Below, in pieces: positions 5,090 to 11,798 of a stretch of 11,798 bases of DNA. The notes below the pieces were generated by a model. The model was not told the DNA's origin. It did not search any database and worked only from the letters and a program-made list of their open reading frames with translations. Both the position numbers and the translations under genes were made by a program. The stretch comes from CBDFKQ01 sp965248855. Lineage in GTDB: Bacteria; Bacteroidota; Bacteroidia; Cytophagales; 172606-1. The stretch lies in assembly GCA_965248855.1 (NCBI GenBank), contig CBDFKQ010000023.1:1-11798 (forward strand), read 5' to 3'. Within the stretch, counting starts at the first letter, position 1, and every line of letters begins with the position of its first letter.

Positions 5090-7387
5090 ATGAGAAAGTT
5101 GTTTGTTAGTCTGTCTTTTTTATTGGTTTTACATTTTTCTTTCGCCCAGCAAAATAATATTGGCCATTGGATAAAAGATGAATTGGGCTTACCCGCTTTT
5201 AAATACACAGGAAACCTACCGTTTAAGGCAAAAATGAGCAATGGGCAGGATGCAAAACTTCCATCAGACCCCTGGTTTTTATTAGGCAATTACAGGCTTA
5301 CACTATTTACGCATGTGAGTGGTGAATACGAATTAATAAGTGGAGAAAGAGCATGGGGTCGTATAAATCAGGGCGATAAACCAAATTCAGGTATTAATAG
5401 AGCAGCCTTAAATATTGTTGATAAAAAAAATAAAATTCTAAAAACTTATCTGTTAACCGGTAAAAATTCTCTTGCTGAAAACTCTGCAATTTGTTCAAGG
5501 GTATTTGGTTGCGGCTTTGCAAATTATTCGTATCAAATGGAAGAGGTAACTTGCTCCCGATCTCTTTCAGTAAAGCCTTCCACCAATCCTTATAATGGCT
5601 TACCTGCTTTTAACGTACATATAAAAATTAAGAATAAGGGGAATAAAAAAATTCAAATTAACTATTCAGAGTCATTAACTGTGCATTATCAGATGATGCA
5701 ACAACAGCGTAATGTTCAATATGCTAAAATTAAGTATTCAAATTCTGTCAGTAGCGATAATATTTTAAATATTATCAAGGCCGAGATTAAAGGGTGGAAC
5801 GAAAACCCCTACTTGATACCCGATAAAGAAACCATCTCACCATTAGACGCTTTCCCTCCCTCAGTTTTTATAAAAGGAATCTCTCCGGGTATTATATTAT
5901 CTACAAAAAAAGGTATAGACAGAGACGAACTCATTGCAAATGCAGAAATCAACCTTAACCCTTATGAAGAAAAAAATATTGAAGTGATAATTGGCTATTC
6001 ATTCAATAATAATTTTATCCAAATTGATAGTATTTGCAAAGGGTTGATATCCAATTTACCGTCAAAAGTTAATAAATACGGCCTTGAATGGAAAAAAATA
6101 CTTCCTACTTTTGAACAGGAACCCGATACTGCCCTAAAAATGGAAATGATCTGGCATGCTTATAACCTTGAAGCAATGGCCACATATAATTCTTTTTATA
6201 ACGAAACAGAAATACCACAAGGAACTGTTTATGATTATGACTGGGGAGTGCATGCAAGTGCCAGAGATCATATTCAACACGCATTACCTTTAATATATTA
6301 TAACCCTGCTTTGGCAAAATCCATTTTAAGATATATCCTTAAAAAAACCACTCCATGGGGAGAAATAAAATTGATGGAGGAGGGGTATGGCTTTGCATAT
6401 GCAGGAAGCTATTTTACAAGCGACCAACAATTATTTTATTTTTTACTTCTATCAGAATACCTAAGGGTAACGAAAGATTATAATTTTTTAAATGAAAAAA
6501 TTGAGTATTATCCGATCCAAGGCATGACACTAACAACAGTTTTGGAGGCGACTGAAAAATGTTTTGTATTCCTGCGTGACCAAATCGGGACGGGGAGGCA
6601 TGGATTGGTGAAATTAATGAATTCTGACTGGAACGATGCTGTTTTTTATATTGAAAAAGCACCTTATAATCGTGTATTAAATACAGGGGAATCGCACATG
6701 AACTCAGCTATGGTGTTGGCTTTTTTTGATGAACTGATAAAACAAATAAAAACCGGCGTTGAGAAGCCGGAACTAAATAAATTAAAAAATAAAGCCAATC
6801 TGCTCACTGAAAATCTTACAGCATACAGAAAAGAAATTTACAAGGCTTTTATGAACGACTTGGGCGAACGAAGTTTTTCTAAAAGAATGTATTTTAACGG
6901 TAAATCTTACGGTGATGAAAATATGTTTTTAGAACCTCAGGGGTATATGTTGCAAATACCTGAAATTACTGTTGAAAGGAAAAAAATATTGTATCAAGAA
7001 TTGAAGAAGAGATTATATGATAATGAAAAGCTTGGAGCAAGGGAGCAACAAAAACCGGAGTTTGATGATTTAGAATTCGATAAAGGCTCTCGTGAGAACG
7101 GAGGTTTCTGGTATGCTTTAAACGGGCCGGTAATAATAGGTGTTTCACAATTTGACAAGGCAGAGGCAAATAAATTGTTAAAAAGAATGTCCTTTAATAA
7201 TTATTCGAAAAGTTTTCCCGAATTTTGGTCATCATATTGGTCTGCCTCAGATAATGTTGAATCTTCACTTATCCCAATGGAAGGCTTGCCCGACCAAACT
7301 AATGATTATGCCGATAGCCCGGTGTACTGCGCGCATCCACATGCGTGGCTTTTATATTGTTATTATAAAATTAATGAAAAACAATAG
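5090..7387 (+). CDS. Secreted GH94/GH36-type glycoside phosphorylase-like protein (cellobiose-phosphorylase family)
   Basis: This 765-residue protein begins at ATG 5090. An in-frame TTG at 5087 adds only one residue and was rejected. Residues 1-19 (MRKLFVSLSFLLVLHFSFA) form a classical signal peptide with cleavage expected before QQ. There is no lipobox cysteine. The N-terminal beta-rich part includes YRLTLFTHVSGEYELISGERAWGR, like the GH94 N-domain. The (alpha/alpha)6 part includes GVHASARDHIQHALPL, a TSDQQLFYFLLLSEYLRVTKDY segment, and the acidic motif NSDWNDA (D513, D516), which corresponds to the GDWND motif holding the catalytic acid in GH94. ENGGFWYALNGPVIIG and a C-terminal AHPHAWLLYCYY follow. 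Known GH94 enzymes phosphorolyse beta-linked disaccharides in the cytoplasm. Export would be unusual and might mean hydrolase activity instead. No transporter or SusC/D genes adjoin it. The family call is fairly sure; the substrate is unknown. Confidence 0.7.
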   Translation: MRKLFVSLSFLLVLHFSFAQQNNIGHWIKDELGLPAFKYTGNLPFKAKMSNGQDAKLPSDPWFLLGNYRLTLFTHVSGEYELISGERAWGRINQGDKPNSGINRAALNIVDKKNKILKTYLLTGKNSLAENSAICSRVFGCGFANYSYQMEEVTCSRSLSVKPSTNPYNGLPAFNVHIKIKNKGNKKIQINYSESLTVHYQMMQQQRNVQYAKIKYSNSVSSDNILNIIKAEIKGWNENPYLIPDKETISPLDAFPPSVFIKGISPGIILSTKKGIDRDELIANAEINLNPYEEKNIEVIIGYSFNNNFIQIDSICKGLISNLPSKVNKYGLEWKKILPTFEQEPDTALKMEMIWHAYNLEAMATYNSFYNETEIPQGTVYDYDWGVHASARDHIQHALPLIYYNPALAKSILRYILKKTTPWGEIKLMEEGYGFAYAGSYFTSDQQLFYFLLLSEYLRVTKDYNFLNEKIEYYPIQGMTLTTVLEATEKCFVFLRDQIGTGRHGLVKLMNSDWNDAVFYIEKAPYNRVLNTGESHMNSAMVLAFFDELIKQIKTGVEKPELNKLKNKANLLTENLTAYRKEIYKAFMNDLGERSFSKRMYFNGKSYGDENMFLEPQGYMLQIPEITVERKKILYQELKKRLYDNEKLGAREQQKPEFDDLEFDKGSRENGGFWYALNGPVIIGVSQFDKAEANKLLKRMSFNNYSKSFPEFWSSYWSASDNVESSLIPMEGLPDQTNDYADSPVYCAHPHAWLLYCYYKINEKQ

Positions 7388-7423
7388 CTTTCACGCCAAA
7401 AAATACTAATCCAATTTTTTAAA

Positions 7424-8104
7424 CTAAAGCACATTTAATCTTTTCATAAATACTTCTTTATAAGAAGCTCCAATGGGGATGAATTTTTTATTGATAACCA
7501 CAGAAAGGTCTTCAATAGACTCTATTTTTTCTACATTAATAATATAAGAGCGATGAATGCGCATAAACTCAGCATCTGAAAGTCTTTTTTCAATTCCCTT
7601 CATAGTAGAGTGCACAATATGTTTATGAGAAAGGGTTTGTAAAATTACGTAATCTGCAAGGGCTTCTACATACAAAAGATCTTTTAATATAATTTTTATA
7701 ATTTTTGAATCGGTTTTTACATAAAGGTCATTATTGCCTTCATTTGTAATAATGACGGGCTGTTTTTTTACCTTGGTAAGCGCTTTTAAAAATCTGGAAT
7801 AAGATACAGGTTTAACCAGATAATCCGTAACACTATATTCAAAAGCTTCAACTGCATGTTCGGCCTTGGAGGTTATAAATATAATTGCCGGTTTTAAAGG
7901 AATGGATTTTATTAATTCTAAGCCCGACATACCCGGCATTTCAATATCAAGAAGAATTACATCTACCTGCGATTTTTGCAAAAAATTCATTGCTTCTACC
8001 GCATTCGAACAAATTTTTAACAAATTCAGGCCATCTGTTTGCTCAACAAAGTGGGTAATAATGTTTCTGGAAATTTCTTCGTCATCAACTATAATACAAT
8101 CCAT
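7424..8104 (-). CDS. LytTR family DNA-binding response regulator
   Basis: This 226-residue protein has an N-terminal receiver domain: acidic pocket D7/D8/E9, phospho-acceptor D53 in LLDIEMPGMSG, Ser/Thr at ITS (77-79), and K98 in LVKP. A C-terminal LytTR domain (about 125-226) carries LLYVEALADYVIL and FMRIHRSYIINVEKI, both typical of the family. It would bind promoter DNA when phosphorylated. In Bacteroidota the partner is usually a LytS/YehU-type histidine kinase encoded next door. None is present here, so this is an orphan regulator within the window. It lies 44 nt downstream of ribE on the same strand and could share its transcript. It converges on the GH94-like gene with 36 nt between stops. 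Its target genes cannot be inferred. Confidence 0.92.
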   Translation of the reverse strand: MDCIIVDDEEISRNIITHFVEQTDGLNLLKICSNAVEAMNFLQKSQVDVILLDIEMPGMSGLELIKSIPLKPAIIFITSKAEHAVEAFEYSVTDYLVKPVSYSRFLKALTKVKKQPVIITNEGNNDLYVKTDSKIIKIILKDLLYVEALADYVILQTLSHKHIVHSTMKGIEKRLSDAEFMRIHRSYIINVEKIESIEDLSVVINKKFIPIGASYKEVFMKRLNVL

Positions 8105-8148
8105 AATTCAATAAAATATTAAGGGGGCCGGCCATTTATAAAACGTAT

Positions 8149-8739
8149 TTAAATTTTGTTCAAAAGAATTTTTTGAATGTATTTTCCTATAATGTCAAAT
8201 TCCAAATTAACTTCATCTTCCAATTTTAATTCTTTAAAGTTGGTATTATCAAATGTATAAGGAATAATGGCAACTGTAAAAGCCCCATCAAAGGAATCGA
8301 CAATTGTTAAGCTTACTCCATTTACACATATCGAACCTTTATTTACCGTTATGTTTCCTTTTTCTGTGTTGTATTCAAATTTAAATTTCCAACTGCCATT
8401 TTCGTCGCTTATATTTTTGCAAATAGCTGTTTGATCTACATGCCCCTGCACAATATGCCCATCAAATCTGCCATTTGCAGACATGCATCTTTCTATGTTA
8501 ACTGCATTTCCAATGATTAAATTTTTAAGATTTGTTTTTTGTAATGTCTCATCTATCGCTGTTACCTTATATAAATCATCCTTTATTTCTGTTACTGTTA
8601 AGCATACTCCATTATGTGATATACTTTGGTCAATTTTTAATTCCGAGCTAAGCGGAGAAAATAAAGTAAATATTAAATTTGAATCTTCTTTTTCAATATT
8701 TTTAACAACCGAGGTTGATTCAATTATTCCGGTAAACAT
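8149..8739 (-). CDS. ribE: Riboflavin synthase, alpha subunit
   Basis: This 196-residue protein converts two 6,7-dimethyl-8-ribityllumazine molecules into riboflavin and a pyrimidinedione, the last step of riboflavin synthesis. It shows the diagnostic MFTGIIE start and two tandem lumazine-binding beta-barrels. The first (1 to about 96) has SISHNGVCLTVTEI (39-52) and ANGRFDGHIVQGHVDQT (88-104). The second has GSICVNGVSLTIVD (135-148) and IPYTFDNTNF (159-168). Length is normal for the family, which works as a cytoplasmic trimer. The gene stands alone, without other rib genes, between hisB and a LytTR regulator. No FMN-riboswitch-like structure was recognised in the 138 nt upstream. Confidence 0.95.
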   Translation of the reverse strand: MFTGIIESTSVVKNIEKEDSNLIFTLFSPLSSELKIDQSISHNGVCLTVTEIKDDLYKVTAIDETLQKTNLKNLIIGNAVNIERCMSANGRFDGHIVQGHVDQTAICKNISDENGSWKFKFEYNTEKGNITVNKGSICVNGVSLTIVDSFDGAFTVAIIPYTFDNTNFKELKLEDEVNLEFDIIGKYIQKILLNKI

Positions 8740-8877
8740 TATTTATACAATTATACATTTCATGAATTAATAGTAAATAAAATTTTTTTAATAAACACAA
8801 CAGGTTTGTATTTTTTTTTATTAAACGGATCAATATTTTTAAAAAATTTGAAAAACATTACCTAGGCAAAGAAAATT

Positions 8878-9993
8878 TTAGAGAGTACCTTTAGTTGATG
8901 GTAAACTGTTTAAATTATTAATATCACGAGCAACAGCCATTTTTACCGCCCTTGCCCAGGCCTTAAATATGGATTCGATTTTATGATGTTCATTTTCCCC
9001 TTCTACTTTTATGTTTAAATTACATTTGGCAGCATCTGAGAATGATTTAAAAAAATGGTAAAACATTTCAGTCGGCATTTCACCAATTTTTTCACGTTTA
9101 AATTCAGCATTCCAAACCAGCCAGGGTCTTCCCGAAAAATCAATGGCAACTTGTGCGAGTGCTTCATCCATCGGCAATAAAAACCCATATCTGCTTATCC
9201 CTTTTTTATCACCTAATGCTTTTAAATATGCTTCACCCAATGCAAGTGCAGTATCTTCAATGGTATGGTGCTCATCAATATGCAGATCACCTTTTACTTT
9301 TATATTTAAATCGGCACCGGAATGGCGTGCCAGTTGATCAAGCATGTGATCAAAAAAACCAATCCCGGTTTCAATTTGAGCTTTTCCCGTTCCATCCAAA
9401 TTTAATTCTACTGTTATTTGAGTTTCATTGGTATATCGTTGTACTTCTATTTTACGTTCAGGCAACCGTAAATAAGTATAGATTTCACTCCAGTTATTCG
9501 TAATTAATTTTAATGTTTCATCTGTTTCGGGTATGTTATTTTTATCTAAAGGATTAATTAAAATCGCTTTGCAACCCAAGTTTTTAGCCAATTGTAAATC
9601 AGTAAGCCTGTCGCCAATTACAAAAGAATTTTTTAAATCATAATCCCCATTAATATAGCCTGTAAGCATTCCTGTACCGGGTTTTCTGGTAGGTAAATTT
9701 TCGTATGGAAAGCTTTTATCGATATGAATGTTTTCAAAAAAAATTTTTTCGCCATTAAGAATCTGAAGCATTTTTGTATGAGGCAAAATAAAATGTTCTT
9801 CTGGATAAGAATCTGTCCCCAATCCATCCTGATTGCTAACCATTATTAAAGTAAAATCTGTTTCTTCAACAATCTTTCTTAGTGCAGATAATACATCGGG
9901 TAAAAATTCCAGTTTTTCAAGGCTATCAATTTGAAAGTCATGCGGTTCCTTAATGATCGTGCCATCACGATCAATAAATAAAAGTTTTTTCAT
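8878..9993 (-). CDS. hisB: Bifunctional histidinol-phosphatase / imidazoleglycerol-phosphate dehydratase
   Basis: From ATG 9993 the protein has 371 residues (E. coli HisB has 355) and catalyses two steps of histidine synthesis. Residues 1 to about 165 are a HAD phosphatase: LFIDRDGT (D8, D10), VSNQDGLGT (52-60), RKP (103-105), and VIGDRLTD (125-132). Residues about 180-371 are the IGP dehydratase, with metal-site motifs FFDHMLDQLARH (213-224), DEHHTIED (240-247) and ENEHHKIES (333-341). The E. coli phosphatase zinc site (C-x-H-x5-C-x-C before RKP) is absent; the sequence here is HIDKSFPYENLPT. A longer in-frame start at 10038 was rejected because it abuts the csp terminator, and its 15 extra residues precede the universal MKKLLFIDRDGT start. 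No other his gene is in the window. Confidence 0.95.
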   Translation of the reverse strand: MKKLLFIDRDGTIIKEPHDFQIDSLEKLEFLPDVLSALRKIVEETDFTLIMVSNQDGLGTDSYPEEHFILPHTKMLQILNGEKIFFENIHIDKSFPYENLPTRKPGTGMLTGYINGDYDLKNSFVIGDRLTDLQLAKNLGCKAILINPLDKNNIPETDETLKLITNNWSEIYTYLRLPERKIEVQRYTNETQITVELNLDGTGKAQIETGIGFFDHMLDQLARHSGADLNIKVKGDLHIDEHHTIEDTALALGEAYLKALGDKKGISRYGFLLPMDEALAQVAIDFSGRPWLVWNAEFKREKIGEMPTEMFYHFFKSFSDAAKCNLNIKVEGENEHHKIESIFKAWARAVKMAVARDINNLNSLPSTKGTL

Positions 9994-10044
9994 ATAATTT
10001 AATGTGGAGGAATAAATAATAAAAATACGAGCAGGCATAAAAGC

Positions 10045-10065
10045 AAAAAAGCTCTTTTGGAGCTT
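10045..10065 (-). terminator. Intrinsic terminator of the cold-shock gene
   Basis: Read on the minus strand, AAGCTC CAAAA GAGCTT forms a 6-bp stem with a 5-nt loop, followed by a T run (10045-10050 on the plus strand is A6). It lies 28 nt beyond the csp stop and separates csp from hisB. Confidence 0.65.
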
Positions 10066-10093
10066 AAGTTACCATTATAGAAAATGTATAAAA

Positions 10094-10297
10094 TTAAACT
10101 AATTTAACATCAACTGCATTTAAGCCTTTTTTTCCATCCTGAACATCAAAAGAAACATTAGCACCTTCTGTCACCTCATCAAGCAAGCCTGATACGTGAA
10201 AAAATATATCTTTATCAGAATCTTCCACTTTAATAAAGCCGAAACCTCTCAACTCATCAAAGAATTTTACTTTACCCGTGTTAATACCAGTTTTCAT
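10094..10297 (-). CDS. Cold-shock domain protein (CspA family)
   Basis: This 67-residue single-domain protein has the OB-fold nucleic-acid-binding motifs RNP1 (RGFGFIK, 17-23) and RNP2 (DIFFHVS, 30-36). The KGLNAVDV ending is also typical of Bacteroidota cold-shock proteins. It would bind single-stranded RNA/DNA as an RNA chaperone. The N-terminus MKTGINTGKVKFF is a few residues longer than the commonest start but contains the expected GKVKFF. It is monocistronic: its own candidate promoter (10317-10324) is upstream and a hairpin terminator (10045-10065) is downstream. Whether it is cold-induced cannot be told. Confidence 0.95.
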   Translation of the reverse strand: MKTGINTGKVKFFDELRGFGFIKVEDSDKDIFFHVSGLLDEVTEGANVSFDVQDGKKGLNAVDVKLV

Positions 10298-10316
10298 TTT
10301 GTAATTATTTTAAAAA

Positions 10317-10324
10317 CAAATATA
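10317..10324 (-). promoter_or_regulatory. Candidate -7 box for the cold-shock gene
   Basis: TATATTTG on the minus strand is a full TAnnTTTG match, 19 nt before the ATG. This would give a leader of about 15 nt, not the long 5' UTR of E. coli cspA. No -33 TTG is visible at standard spacing in the A/T-only stretch upstream. Confidence 0.45.
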
Positions 10325-10385
10325 TATAATAATATTATTATAAAATATTTTTATATATATTTTATATCTGTTGATAATCAATTTA

Positions 10386-10415
10386 TTAAAATATGTTGCA
10401 TAATAAATATTTTAA
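10386..10415 (-). terminator. A/T-only hairpin after pncB, possible weak terminator
   Basis: TTAAAATAT (10386-10394) and ATATTTTAA (10407-10415) are perfect 9-bp inverted repeats around a 12-nt loop, starting 3 nt past the pncB stop. It contains no G:C pair and no clear T run follows, so its function is doubtful. Confidence 0.3.
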
Positions 10416-10418
10416 CAG

Positions 10419-11798
10419 TTATGATTTTGATGTATTGTTTTCTTTTTTACTTCTTAATTTTAAAATCACTTCCGTTTTAAAATCATAAAGCCCTTTTTCC
10501 AAACCAACAGGATAGTTATGAGGATTAACAAACCGTTTTATACCTTCGTGAAACATATTAAGCTGAATTTTAACACGTTCTTTTATATCTTCAATAAATG
10601 GAAGCTCAATAAACCAGCTCTCCTTTTTGAAATATCGGAACCAATAAATCAATAAAATTACCCGAATTATCTAATTTTTTTCGGCGTGTAAAATCCATCG
10701 GATCTATCATTGTACTTTCATCACCTACAGGAGGATTTTCTGTATCAAAAATCATATTCAGATAAATATTCGCCATTCCTTATATACCTACGCACTTGTT
10801 GAATGCCGGGTGTTGATATTTTTATTGTTTGCTCCGATAATTTTACTTTATACTGCCATTCTCCTAAATTATTTTTAATTGCAGCTAATTTATAAACACC
10901 TCCAAGGGCAGGTTGATCATAGGCTGTCATTAATTTTTTTCCTACACCCCACACATTTATCATTGCGCCTTGTTCTTTTAAACTGGCAATTATATTTTCA
11001 TCAAGGTCATTGCTTGCTATAATGTCGGTATTTTCAAAACCTGCTTTATCTAAAAGTTTTCTGGCTTCGATACTTAAATACGCTAAATCGCCTGAATCTA
11101 ATCGTATTCCGGCCATTTTGTATCCTTTTTCTTTTAATTGATTACCAACAATTATTGCAGCTTTTTACTCCTTCCAAAGTATCAAAAGTATCAACCAGAA
11201 AAATACAATTATTGGGCATTATTTTCGCGTAAGTTTCAAAGGCTTCAATTTCAGAATCGAACGACATAACCCAACTGTGAGCATGCGTTCCTTTTACAGG
11301 AATGCAAAATAATTTTCCGGCAAGTACATTTGAAGTGGCTGAACAGCCGCCAATAAATGCTGCTCTGCCTTGCCGATACTGCTCCGTCCATCCCTTGTGC
11401 TCTGCGCAAGCCAAACTCTAAAACCGGCTCTCCTTTTGTAACCATCGACATTTCGAGCAGATTTGGTTGCAATTAATGATTGAAAATTAATGATATTAAG
11501 TAAAGGAGTTTCTAATAATTGGCATTGTAAAATTGGTCCGCGAATTCTTAAAAGAGGTTCTTGAGGAAAAACAACTGTTCCTTCGGGTATCGCATCAATA
11601 TCACATGTAAATTTTAATGTTTTTAAATATTCAAGAAACTCATCATCAAATAATGGTTCGTCGTCATTACCGGTTAATGTGCTTAAATATTCTACATCAT
11701 CATCTGTAAAGTTAAAATGTTCAACAAAATCAATTGCCAATTGCAAACCACAATTAATAGTTAGACCTCCTCCAAAGGGATGCTTTCTAAAAAATAAA
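10419..11798 (-). pseudogene. pncB: Nicotinate phosphoribosyltransferase, 5' end outside window, split by five 1-nt insertions
   Basis: The enzyme makes nicotinate mononucleotide from nicotinate and PRPP with ATP (NAD salvage). Homology runs without a gap from FFRKHPFGGG at the right edge to LKLRSKKE before the stop at 10419, but it crosses frames five times. Each crossing is fixed by removing one base: 11451-11453, 11370-11371, 11162-11166, 10755-10758 and 10608-10609. The corrected frame encodes 457 residues, with roughly 30-40 N-terminal residues missing beyond the edge. Motifs kept are NFQSLIATKSAR, GEPVLEFGLRRAQG, GRAAFIGGCSATSN, KGTHAHSWVMSF (holding the phospho-accepting His), RLDSGDL, SNDLDE, GVGKKLMTAYDQPALGG and FVNPHNYPVGLEKGLYD. 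There is no in-frame nonsense substitution. The family assignment is certain. Sequencing error near a contig end or very recent inactivation are the likely causes. No other NAD salvage gene is visible. Confidence 0.92.

Noticed and set aside
5071..5289. Minus-strand 72-residue frame over the start of the GH94-like gene, and similar frames at 3277-3489, 6105-6317, 6414-6662, 6966-7169, 7866-8114, 8483-8770, 9143-9503, 9633-9827 and 10196-10480
   Set aside because: All but the last lie mostly or wholly opposite or within confidently assigned genes; the 10196 frame overlaps csp and its AT-rich upstream region. None shows family motifs.
9994..10038. Fifteen-residue N-terminal extension of HisB
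   Set aside because: It begins next to the csp terminator, and the family start MKKLLFIDRDGT is at 9993.
10325..10380. A/T-only palindromic stretch upstream of csp as a replication or attachment site
   Set aside because: Low-complexity A/T runs give chance palindromes; no DnaA-box cluster or repeat partner was seen.
10419..11460. Programmed frameshifting in pncB
   Set aside because: Five sites without shared slippery sequence or downstream structure make programmed recoding implausible.
10419..11746. Five or six small genes on the minus strand at the right end
   Set aside because: All are pieces of one nicotinate phosphoribosyltransferase in shifted frames; the first piece also continues upstream to the window edge instead of starting at the TTG at 11746.
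1..11798. CRISPR arrays, tRNA or rRNA genes, insertion sequences, phage genes
   Set aside because: No regularly spaced repeats, cloverleaf-like genes, rRNA segments, transposases or phage proteins were recognised.

Overview
The window looks like a chromosomal stretch from a member of the Bacteroidota. The signs are a low G+C content (about one third by eye), A-rich upstream regions with few Shine-Dalgarno sequences, several matches to the Bacteroidota -7 promoter box TAnnTTTG, a LytTR-type response regulator, and a fused bifunctional HisB of Bacteroidota type. A genus cannot be assigned. No RNA gene, CRISPR array, IS element or prophage gene was seen.

Layout, left to right. (1) 1-731, minus: N-terminal half of a type I ABC exporter, cut by the left edge. 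(2) 956-2315, plus: a secreted (Tat-type signal) glucose-fructose-oxidoreductase-like Gfo/Idh/MocA dehydrogenase broken by two 1-nt deletions. Hairpins at 2345-2577 separate it from the convergent block that follows. (3) 4743-2586, minus: a TetR repressor, a cytoplasmic DsbA-family CGWC thioredoxin-fold protein (start and stop overlap as TAATG), and an NmrA-like NAD(P)-binding oxidoreductase. A near-identical palindrome sits between the -33 and -7 boxes of the tetR promoter and again just upstream of the nmrA-like gene, so the block reads as one autoregulated thiol/electrophile-stress regulon. (4) 5090-7387, plus: a secreted GH94/GH36-type (cellobiose-phosphorylase-like) enzyme. (5) 10297-7424, minus: cold-shock protein, bifunctional hisB, riboflavin synthase ribE, and an orphan LytTR response regulator. 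(6) 11798-10419, minus: nicotinate phosphoribosyltransferase (pncB), open at the right edge and carrying five separate 1-nt insertions.

The best candidate for an interesting system is the TetR/DsbA/NmrA block. The repressor has a single cysteine (C101) that aligns by eye with the redox-sensing Cys106 of E. coli NemR, and a lysine that aligns with its partner Lys175. Its two operators are visible in the sequence. The other striking pattern is the seven 1-nt indels confined to two genes, with everything between them intact. Both disrupted genes keep full-length homology and all key motifs once the indels are corrected, so sequencing or assembly error, or very recent inactivation, are the leading explanations.
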